Shown: one piece after another, positions 57,559-64,000 of the stretch
Numbering within the stretch: the stretch's first letter is position 1
How the letters are laid out: every line of letters starts with the position of its first letter
Source: Winogradskyella tangerina
Lineage (GTDB): Bacteria > Bacteroidota > Bacteroidia > Flavobacteriales > Flavobacteriaceae
Direction: 5' to 3'
DNA length: 64,000 bases
NCBI RefSeq assembly: GCF_003260205.1
Contig: NZ_QERF01000011.1
Location: 62,001 to 126,000 of the forward strand
The notes under the pieces: generated by a model
The model's database searches: none
What the model was told of the DNA's origin: nothing
The model's input: only the letters and a program-made list of their open reading frames with translations
Translations under genes and position numbers: made by a program

Positions 57559-57585
57559 AAAAGATCACCAATGGTGGTCTTTTTT
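57559..57585. terminator. bidirectional terminator between the DoxX-like and DUF4136 genes
   Basis: AAAAGATCACC and GGTGGTCTTTT form an 11-base stem with one wobble pair around AAT, with T-runs available on both strands. It lies exactly between two convergent genes, touching the stop codon of the DUF4136 gene. Confidence 0.85.
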
Positions 57586-58102
57586 ATTTCGGCGGATACC
57601 CAGAAAAAATCTTCTCTACCAATTTTGCAAATGCTATTTCACGTTTTTCAGGTGATGCCTTAGGATTGTAAGTACTTTCGCTTACGGCTTGCCAAAACAG
57701 TCTTTCATTTTGCTTTTTATCTACGAAATCTATGATGAGTTCTCGCGTTCTTTGATTACTGTTCAATGGAATTCCGACAGCAACACCTCCACCAACATTA
57801 CCTCCAGTTCCACCAGCTCCCACTCCAATATTGGTATTGTTTCTGTTTTGAATATCCTGACTCTGAATGTCAATAAAAAAGTCTGGATTTTCAGATCGTG
57901 TAAGTCCCATAGTGGCAAGTTTAGCGTCTATGGCTCTCATGATTCGTTTATCATCTAACTGGCTCAAACCAGTTTGCATATCATCAAAATAATTGTAGGT
58001 TTTATACTTACTGAAATCGGTAGATTTCTCATAGTCGTAATTGACAACCGCACCACAAGAAGTACATAACAAGAAGACAAATAGGTATTTAAAAACTTTC
58101 AT
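57584..58102 (-). CDS. DUF4136 lipoprotein
   Basis: 172 residues; hydrophobic N-terminus then CTSCGAVVNYDYE, so lipidation at Cys16 is likely although the lipobox is atypical. DUF4136 features are YDYEKSTDFSKYKTYNYF and NPDFFIDIQSQ, with a central Gly-rich segment (GVGAGGTGGNVGGGVAVG). Function unknown. Confidence 0.9.
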   Translation of the reverse strand: MKVFKYLFVFLLCTSCGAVVNYDYEKSTDFSKYKTYNYFDDMQTGLSQLDDKRIMRAIDAKLATMGLTRSENPDFFIDIQSQDIQNRNNTNIGVGAGGTGGNVGGGVAVGIPLNSNQRTRELIIDFVDKKQNERLFWQAVSESTYNPKASPEKREIAFAKLVEKIFSGYPPK

Positions 58103-58150
58103 ACTTTTTCTTTTAAAGATAAGAATAAAAGCAATTCTAATTTTTAGAAA

Positions 58151-59149
58151 TTAGTCATTTAACATCTTCCAGAGTTTGTCTTTGAGTTCAATAAGACCTT
58201 GTTGAGCAACTGAAGAGATAAACATATATTCACATTCAAGGTCCTTATCTAGAATGTCTGAAATTTCAGATTTTAATTCGTCGTCGAGCATATCTGATTT
58301 TGAAATCACAACAAAACGGTCCTTATCGAGCATCTCAGGGTTGTAACGTCTTAACTCATCTACAAGGATCTCATATTGTTCAACAATATCTTTGGCATCG
58401 GCCGGAATTAAAAACAATAAGATCGAATTTCGTTCTATATGTCGTAAAAAGTAATACCCTAAGCCTTTGCCTTCAGCTGCGCCTTCAATAATTCCAGGTA
58501 TATCTGCCATAACGAACGACTGATAATCGCGATATTTCACGATGCCCAAATTAGGTTTTAGAGTGGTAAACTCGTAATCCGCAATCTTCGGTTTGGCTGA
58601 AGTCAATACAGATAAAAGCGTTGATTTCCCAGCGTTTGGAAAACCGACCAAACCTACATCGGCTAATACTTTTAGCTCAATCGTAATGTTCTTTTCTTCA
58701 AGAGGAATCCCAGGCTGAGCATAGCGCGGTGTTTGATTTGTAGAACTTTTGAAATGCCAATTTCCACGACCACCTTTACCTCCTTCTGCAACAATTTTTT
58801 CTTCACCATCTTCGGTGATCTCAAAAAGTGTATTGCCAGTTTCGGTATCCTTAACCACAGTACCTAACGGTACTTCGATAATAGCATCTTCGCCATCAGC
58901 TCCAGTGCTTCTAGCAGAGCCGCCGTGTTCGCCATGACCGGCTTTTATATGACGTTTGAATTTAAGGTGAATTAAAGTCCAGAGGTTAGAGTTTCCACGA
59001 ATAATTACATGTCCACCACGACCACCATCACCACCATCCGGACCACCTTTCGCGATGTATTTTTCGCGATGTAAGTGCGCAGATCCTTTGCCTCCATTAC
59101 CTGAAGAGACGTGCAACTTTACATAATCAACAAAATTTCCTTCAGTCAT
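58151..59149 (-). CDS. obgE: GTPase Obg
   Basis: 332 residues, large-subunit assembly and stress GTPase. The glycine-rich Obg fold (residues 1-158: [34 protein letters not shown]) is followed by the G domain with G1 GFPNAGKST, the G3 [16 protein letters not shown] and G4 VISKSD. The C-terminal OCT domain of some Obg proteins is absent. Same strand as hpt-adk, 96 bases downstream. Confidence 0.97.
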   Translation of the reverse strand: MTEGNFVDYVKLHVSSGNGGKGSAHLHREKYIAKGGPDGGDGGRGGHVIIRGNSNLWTLIHLKFKRHIKAGHGEHGGSARSTGADGEDAIIEVPLGTVVKDTETGNTLFEITEDGEEKIVAEGGKGGRGNWHFKSSTNQTPRYAQPGIPLEEKNITIELKVLADVGLVGFPNAGKSTLLSVLTSAKPKIADYEFTTLKPNLGIVKYRDYQSFVMADIPGIIEGAAEGKGLGYYFLRHIERNSILLFLIPADAKDIVEQYEILVDELRRYNPEMLDKDRFVVISKSDMLDDELKSEISDILDKDLECEYMFISSVAQQGLIELKDKLWKMLND

Positions 59150-59245
59150 TTAATTGGTCGTTTTATTTATTCGCTGGGTTATTTATGAATGATGAATAAG
59201 AAGTTATTAAAGTCGTTACCTGAATAAATAAACGAATGGTAAAAA

Positions 59246-60358
59246 CTAGAGTTGGTCTATTACGCCGCTCAATCTAACGGTAATATCTTCAATACTTCCT
59301 ACCCCATCAACACCAAAATACTTATTTTGATCAGAATAATAGTCTTTAAGAATGGCAGTCTTATCGTAATACTCTTTAATACGATTTCTAATGATACTTT
59401 CATCAGCGTCATCAGCTCTTCCACTTGTTTCGCCACGCTTAAGTAAACGCTGCACTAATACCTCGTCATCAACTTCTAAAGCAACCATGGCGTTGATCTG
59501 AGAGTCTTTGCTATCCATTAACTCGTCGAGTGCTTGTGCTTGTGCATTAGTTCTAGGAAAACCGTCGAAAATAAAACCTTTGGCATCTGCATTTTTCTCC
59601 ACCTCTTTGTTCAACATATCAATTGTTACTTGATCTGGCACCAGGTCACCTTTATCCATGTAGGACTTCGCTAACATTCCTAAGGCAGTTTCATTTTTAA
59701 TATTGTATCGAAATACATCACCTGTAGAAATATGTACGAGATCGTACTTTTCTTTTAAGAAATTAGCTTGCGTTCCTTTTCCTGCTCCTGGAGGTCCAAA
59801 TAGCACAATGTTTGTCATGTGTTGTGTAGTTTTTAATTGATATACATCTGGTAAATCTCTTCCTAATCCTTTATAATCTAAGCCGTAACCAACTATAAAT
59901 TTATTCGGAATTTCTTTACCAACATAATGAAGTTTAAAGTCTTTGTCGTAAGCCTCCGGTTTGTAGAATAATGTTGCGATGAGCAGTTGCTTTACATTTT
60001 CATTCTGGAAGATGCGGTGCACCTCACCGAGCGTATTCCCAGAGTCTATGATATCTTCTAAAATAACAACAGTTCTACCAGTAAGATCTTGAGTTAATCC
60101 TATAAGACGCTGAATATCTTCTGTGGATTTCACACCTTCATAAGACGCGAGCTTGATAAAAGTAACTTCGCATGGCTTAGGGTATTTTTTCACAAAATCA
60201 CTTACAAACATGAAGGAACCATTCAAAATACCAACAAATACAGGCATTTCGTCGCCTAGATCTGCGGCAATGGTATCTACCATTTTTTGTACGGCCTCAT
60301 CTATTTCTTGCTCAGAGATAAACGGTTTGAAGTATAAATCGTGAAGCTTTACAACCAT
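59246..60358 (-). CDS. hypoxanthine phosphoribosyltransferase - adenylate kinase fusion
   Basis: 370 residues combining two enzymes in one frame. Residues 1-178 are a purine phosphoribosyltransferase with the PRPP loop VVILEDIIDSGNTL (97-110) and VGYGLDYKGLGRDLPDVY. Residues 181-370 are a complete short-lid adenylate kinase: P-loop GPPGAGKGT (188-196), FDGFPRTNAQAQAL, and the lid KRGETSGRADDADESIIRNR without zinc cysteines. Such fusions occur in Flavobacteria. Met181 (59816-59818) could give a free kinase, but has no evident promoter. Expected roles: purine salvage and AMP/ATP balance. The palindrome upstream may be a regulator site. Confidence 0.96.
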   Translation of the reverse strand: MVVKLHDLYFKPFISEQEIDEAVQKMVDTIAADLGDEMPVFVGILNGSFMFVSDFVKKYPKPCEVTFIKLASYEGVKSTEDIQRLIGLTQDLTGRTVVILEDIIDSGNTLGEVHRIFQNENVKQLLIATLFYKPEAYDKDFKLHYVGKEIPNKFIVGYGLDYKGLGRDLPDVYQLKTTQHMTNIVLFGPPGAGKGTQANFLKEKYDLVHISTGDVFRYNIKNETALGMLAKSYMDKGDLVPDQVTIDMLNKEVEKNADAKGFIFDGFPRTNAQAQALDELMDSKDSQINAMVALEVDDEVLVQRLLKRGETSGRADDADESIIRNRIKEYYDKTAILKDYYSDQNKYFGVDGVGSIEDITVRLSGVIDQL

Positions 60359-60376
60359 CTTATTATTTTAGAAATG

Positions 60377-60398
60377 CAAAGATAATCAAATGATTATC
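60377..60398 (-). promoter_or_regulatory. hpt-adk promoter with overlapping palindrome
   Basis: The minus strand carries TATCTTTG (60377-60384), an exact -7 element, 18 bases before the start codon. GATAATCA and TGATTATC (60381-60398) form a perfect eight-base-arm palindrome with two central bases that overlaps it, a good place for a repressor. Confidence 0.6.
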
Positions 60399-60448
60399 GA
60401 AAGCCCATTTTTGGTTTCTATTTTTAGACTTTTATAGCAGAATTAGCG

Positions 60449-60456
60449 TATTTTTG
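60449..60456 (+). promoter_or_regulatory. candidate promoter for purK-purE
   Basis: TATTTTTG, exact -7 consensus, 52 bases before the purK start; the -33 region is poor (TTTAG). Lies divergent from the hpt-adk promoter. Confidence 0.55.
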
Positions 60457-60508
60457 CCGTAAATTAAGTTAAATCTTTTAAAGATTTCCACAGTCGTGGA
60501 AAGGAAAT

Positions 60509-61663
60509 ATGAATTATTTTTCTTCAAACTTTAAACTCGGAATTCTTGGAGGCGGTCAGCTTGGTAAAATGATCTTGTATAACACACGGAAGTTTGACGT
60601 TTACACTTGTGTGATCGATCCGAGTAAAGATGCCCCTGCGCGGCTAGCCTGCGATGAATTTACCGTCGGTGATCTGTTAGATTATGATACCGTGGTGTCC
60701 TTCGGAAAACAGGTTGACGTCCTTACCATCGAGATTGAAAATGTAAATGTTGATGCCCTCGAAACTTTAGAGGATGAAGGCATAAAAGTATATCCTTCGG
60801 CGAAGACCTTAAGAACGATTCAGAATAAAGCACATCAGAAATTATTTTATCGCGATCATAACATTCCTACTGCTGAATTTTCACGCTTTGCGCATACTTC
60901 TGAAATAAACGATGCCGTAGATAATGGAGGTTTAAGCTATCCGTTTGTTTGGAAAAGTGCCCGATTCGGTTACGACGGGCAAGGCGTCAAAGTGGTAAGG
61001 CGTTATACAGACCTTGTGGATTTACCAAATGTAGAATGTATTGCCGAAGACCTCATTCCATTTAAAAATGAATTGGCCGTGATCGTTGCCCGAAATTCTA
61101 AAGGTCATTTAAAAACCTATCCTGTTGTTGAAATGGAATTTCATCCGGAAGCCAATCAGGTGGAATATGTAATATGCCCGGCCAGAATACCAGATGACAT
61201 TGCTAAAAAAGCAGAGTTAGTAGCCTTAAAAACAGCTGCGGCCTTCGAACACGTGGGATTACTGGCGGTTGAAATGTTTCAGACTGAAGACGACGAAATC
61301 TTAGTAAACGAAGTTGCACCACGACCACATAATTCGGGGCACTATAGTATAGAAGCTAGCTTTACCTCTCAATTTGAACAGCACCTCAGATGTATTTTAG
61401 GTCTTCCACTAGGAAACACTGAAAGTAAAGTTGCCGGAGTCATGGTAAATTTGGTTGGTGCTGAAGATCACACAGGCAATGTAGTTTATAAAAATATTGA
61501 GGATATTATGGCGATGGATGGCGTAACACCACATATCTATGGTAAAAAGCAAACAAGACCATTCCGTAAAATGGGTCATGTTACCATCGTTGATAAAGAC
61601 ATTATGAAGGCTCGCGAAATAGCAGAGCAAGTAAAGCGAACAATTGAAGTAATCAGTGAATAA
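60509..61663 (+). CDS. purK: N5-carboxyaminoimidazole ribonucleotide synthase
   Basis: 384 residues, ATP-grasp enzyme making N5-CAIR from AIR, bicarbonate and ATP in purine synthesis. N-terminal LGILGGGQLGKMI, central VWKSARFGYDGQGVKVV and metal-binding EILVNEVAPRPHNSGHYSIEA are all present. Two bases before purE, the usual pair. Confidence 0.98.
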   Translation: MNYFSSNFKLGILGGGQLGKMILYNTRKFDVYTCVIDPSKDAPARLACDEFTVGDLLDYDTVVSFGKQVDVLTIEIENVNVDALETLEDEGIKVYPSAKTLRTIQNKAHQKLFYRDHNIPTAEFSRFAHTSEINDAVDNGGLSYPFVWKSARFGYDGQGVKVVRRYTDLVDLPNVECIAEDLIPFKNELAVIVARNSKGHLKTYPVVEMEFHPEANQVEYVICPARIPDDIAKKAELVALKTAAAFEHVGLLAVEMFQTEDDEILVNEVAPRPHNSGHYSIEASFTSQFEQHLRCILGLPLGNTESKVAGVMVNLVGAEDHTGNVVYKNIEDIMAMDGVTPHIYGKKQTRPFRKMGHVTIVDKDIMKAREIAEQVKRTIEVISE

Positions 61664-61665
61664 TT

Positions 61666-62145
61666 ATGAGTAAAGTAGGAGTCATTATGGGAAGTAAGAG
61701 CGATTTGCCAGTTATGCAAGACGCTATAGACATCTTAAAGGGATTTGATATTGAGGTTGAAGTTGATATAGTTTCGGCACATCGTACGCCCGATAAATTG
61801 TTCGATTATGGTAAAAATGCGCATACTCGTGGCATCAAAGTTATTGTTGCTGGCGCTGGTGGTGCGGCACACTTGCCTGGAATGGTAGCTTCACTTTCAC
61901 CCTTACCAGTTATTGGCGTACCTGTAAAAAGTAGCAATTCAATAGATGGATGGGATTCTGTACTTTCTATCTTACAAATGCCAGGCGGTGTCCCTGTCGC
62001 AACTGTTGCACTCAATGGGGCTAAAAATGCTGGAATTCTCGCTGCACAGATCTTAGGTAGTGCAGACCAGTGCATTTTAGATAAGGTTATTGTTTACAAA
62101 GAAGGACTCAAGGCTAAAGTCATCGACTCGGCAAAAGACCTATAA
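61666..62145 (+). CDS. purE: N5-carboxyaminoimidazole ribonucleotide mutase (class I PurE)
   Basis: 159 residues. VGVIMGSKSDLPVMQDA, VSAHRTPDKLFDY and GAGGAAHLPGMVAS are the class I signatures; it converts the PurK product to CAIR. The SAHRTP histidine is present. Together with hpt-adk opposite, this forms a small purine locus with de novo and salvage genes back to back. Confidence 0.98.
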   Translation: MSKVGVIMGSKSDLPVMQDAIDILKGFDIEVEVDIVSAHRTPDKLFDYGKNAHTRGIKVIVAGAGGAAHLPGMVASLSPLPVIGVPVKSSNSIDGWDSVLSILQMPGGVPVATVALNGAKNAGILAAQILGSADQCILDKVIVYKEGLKAKVIDSAKDL

Positions 62146-62335
62146 AAAAAGCCCCAACATACGTCGAGGCTTACTTTGCTATTAACCAATCCTTCAGAAC
62201 AAATTGATATTAGTTCAAAAAGATGATGCAAAAATAACTAAAACTTAACAAACAACAAGATGTTCTTCATCTTAAAATCAAGTTAAAATTCACATTATCA
62301 ACATTATACGTAAGAAAATATAGACGATTCAAATT

Positions 62336-64000
62336 ATGACAATTCTAAATAAATCCTTTCTAACTCCTTACAATACAGCACCTTTTTCTCAAATAAATAA
62401 TGAAGATTTTTTACCTGCATTTAAAGCAGCTATCGAAAAAGCAAGAGCTGAAATTGATGCGATAACAAGTAATTCAGAATTACCAAATTTTGAAAACACT
62501 ATAGAAGCCCTAGATTATTCAGGTGAAGAATTAGATCGAATTTCAAGTATTTTTTTCAATCTGAATTCAGCCGAAACTAATGATGAAATTCAGAAAATTG
62601 CCCAAGAAGTTTCTCCACTGCTATCAGAATTTAGTAATGATATTACCCTCAATGAGGATCTATTCAAACGTATAAAAACGGTTTACAATTCAAAACCTGA
62701 CTTAGATCTTTCTACCGAGCAAGCGACTTTATTAGATAAAAAATATAAAAGCTTCTCTCGTAACGGTGCAAATTTACCAGAAGACAAAAAAGAACGACTA
62801 CGCGCAATTGATAAAGAATTAAGTCAGTTGAAGCTAAAGTTTGGAGAACACATTTTAGCCGAAACCAACAAGTTTGAAATGCTCTTAACGGACGAGAATG
62901 ATCTATCAGGATTACCTGATGGCGCCAAGGAAGCAGCAAAACAACTCGCTGAAAGTAAAGGCAAAGAAGGCTGGCTAATAACCTTGGATTACCCGAGTTA
63001 TATTCCGTTTATGACCTATGCCGATAACAGACAACTCAGGGAGAAATTATCTAAAGCCTTTGGAAGTAAAGGTTTTAAAAATGACCATCTAGACAATCAG
63101 GATATTGTTTTAAAAATTGCCAATTTACGTTTTGAACGTGCTCAGCTTTTGGGATACGATACACATGCACATTTTGTGCTTGAAGAGCGTATGGCCGAGA
63201 CACCAGATAAGGTGAATTCCTTTCTTCAAGATTTACTGGAGAAAGCGAAGCCAGCTGCTGAAAAAGAATTTAAAAATCTTGAAAGTTTTGCCAAGGAACT
63301 CGATGGTATTGAACAGATTCAGAAATGGGATTCAGCTTACTATTCAGAGAAACTCAAACAGAAATTATTCAGTTTAGATGATGAACAACTTAAGCCTTAT
63401 TTTAAACTTGAAAATGTTATTGATGGTGCATTTACGGTAGCTGAAAAATTGTTCGGTCTTAAATTCGAAGAAATCAACACTATCGACAAATATCACGAGG
63501 ACGTTTTAACTTATGAAGTGTTAGACGCCGATGGCCATTTAGTATCGATTTTTTATGCTGATTTTTTTCCACGTGCTGGTAAACGCAATGGCGCCTGGAT
63601 GACGTCATTCAAGCCACAGATGATCAAAAATGGCGTGAATGAAAGACCTCATGTTTCAATTGTCTGTAACTTCACTAAACCAACAAAAAGTAAACCTTCT
63701 TTGCTAACCTTCAACGAAGTGACAACCTTGTTCCATGAATTCGGACATGCCCTTCACGGCATGCTGGCTAATACAACATATCCTAGTTTATCGGGGACTA
63801 ATGTTTACTGGGATTTCGTTGAACTTCCAAGCCAAATTTTAGAGAATTGGTGCTACGAAGAAGAAACCTTAAAGTTATTTGCAACCCACTATAAGACCGG
63901 TGAAGTAATTCCTCTGGAATTGATAGAGAAGATCAAAGCCTCAGCAACGTTCCATGAAGGTATGCAAACTTTACGTCAATTGAGTTTTGGCATGCTCGAT
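62336..64000 (+). CDS. M3-family metallopeptidase (oligopeptidase A / dipeptidyl carboxypeptidase), partial
   Basis: The first 555 codons, cut by the window end; the family is usually about 680 residues. Starts MTILNKSFLTPYNTAPFSQI, with no signal peptide, so probably cytosolic. The zinc site is His467-Glu-Phe-Gly-His471 in TLFHEFGHALHGML, with the third ligand region NVYWDFVELPSQILENW following. Upstream of it ADFFPRAGKRNGAWM is conserved. Whether it is a Dcp or an OpdA type cannot be decided from the part seen. Confidence 0.95.
   Translation, partial: MTILNKSFLTPYNTAPFSQINNEDFLPAFKAAIEKARAEIDAITSNSELPNFENTIEALDYSGEELDRISSIFFNLNSAETNDEIQKIAQEVSPLLSEFSNDITLNEDLFKRIKTVYNSKPDLDLSTEQATLLDKKYKSFSRNGANLPEDKKERLRAIDKELSQLKLKFGEHILAETNKFEMLLTDENDLSGLPDGAKEAAKQLAESKGKEGWLITLDYPSYIPFMTYADNRQLREKLSKAFGSKGFKNDHLDNQDIVLKIANLRFERAQLLGYDTHAHFVLEERMAETPDKVNSFLQDLLEKAKPAAEKEFKNLESFAKELDGIEQIQKWDSAYYSEKLKQKLFSLDDEQLKPYFKLENVIDGAFTVAEKLFGLKFEEINTIDKYHEDVLTYEVLDADGHLVSIFYADFFPRAGKRNGAWMTSFKPQMIKNGVNERPHVSIVCNFTKPTKSKPSLLTFNEVTTLFHEFGHALHGMLANTTYPSLSGTNVYWDFVELPSQILENWCYEEETLKLFATHYKTGEVIPLELIEKIKASATFHEGMQTLRQLSFGMLD

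Noticed and set aside
59246..59818. Separate adk gene instead of an hpt-adk fusion
   Set aside because: The two domains are in one uninterrupted frame with no stop, terminator or promoter between; a second start at Met181 remains possible and is noted.
62150..62170. Terminator after purE
   Set aside because: The hairpin AAGCC..GGCTT is short with a mismatch, and its T-tract is on the minus strand, the wrong orientation for purE.

Overview
The window comes from an AT-rich chromosome of a member of Bacteroidota, almost certainly family Flavobacteriaceae. Supporting signs are a SusC/SusD pair, two proteins with type IX secretion (T9SS) C-terminal sorting domains, Bacteroidota-type promoters (-7 element TAnnTTTG, in the best cases with a TTTG box 19-20 bases upstream), scarcity of Shine-Dalgarno sites, zinc-ligand-poor L36 and S14, and an str/S10/spc/alpha ribosomal cluster without tuf. 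The genus cannot be fixed from the sequence alone. Coding density is high; no gene-free gap exceeds about 300 bases, and I found no tRNA, rRNA, CRISPR array, insertion sequence or prophage.

Layout. (1) 1-3.5 kb: a DUF481-type outer-membrane barrel converging on a secreted leucine-rich-repeat T9SS protein. (2) 3.6-24 kb, minus strand: rpsL-rpsG-fusA-rpsJ, then S10, spc and alpha operon genes down to rplQ, then carA and eno, each of the last three ending at a clear intrinsic terminator. A further strong terminator plus a new -7 element separates rpsK from rpsD, so rpsD-rpoA-rplQ looks like its own transcription unit with a structured leader. Intergenic repeats sit inside this otherwise conserved cluster. 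(3) 24-28 kb, plus strand: a BamA/TamA-like protein, a T9SS arylsulfotransferase-like protein and rlmB. (4) 28.4-33 kb: a SusC-SusD pair with its own promoter and terminator and no adjacent glycosidases, then a small cysteine-rich protein. (5) 33.7-41.4 kb: rhomboid protease and rarA (divergent), a four-gene overlapping minus-strand operon (radC, polysaccharide deacetylase-like, yjjG, Glu-rich envelope protein), then DUF1569, PaiB-like and dienelactone-hydrolase genes. (6) 41.5-49.7 kb: a membrane protein with ExbD-like periplasmic segments, mpl, and a self-contained tetR-ABC-HlyD-TolC export operon whose ATPase domain has lost most catalytic motifs. (7) 49.8-64 kb: TPR protein, a 2034-residue alpha-2-macroglobulin with intact CxEQ thioester motif, DoxX-like and DUF4136 proteins, obg, an hpt-adk gene fusion, purK-purE, and the first 555 codons of an M3 metallopeptidase.

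The most interesting items are the tetR-ABC-HlyD-TolC operon with its degenerate ATPase, the regulatory break between rpsK and rpsD, the duplicated spacers and palindromic insertion around rpsM, the HPRT-adenylate kinase fusion with a palindrome over its promoter, and the orphan ExbD-like membrane protein. No wholly new multi-gene system can be claimed from the sequence alone.
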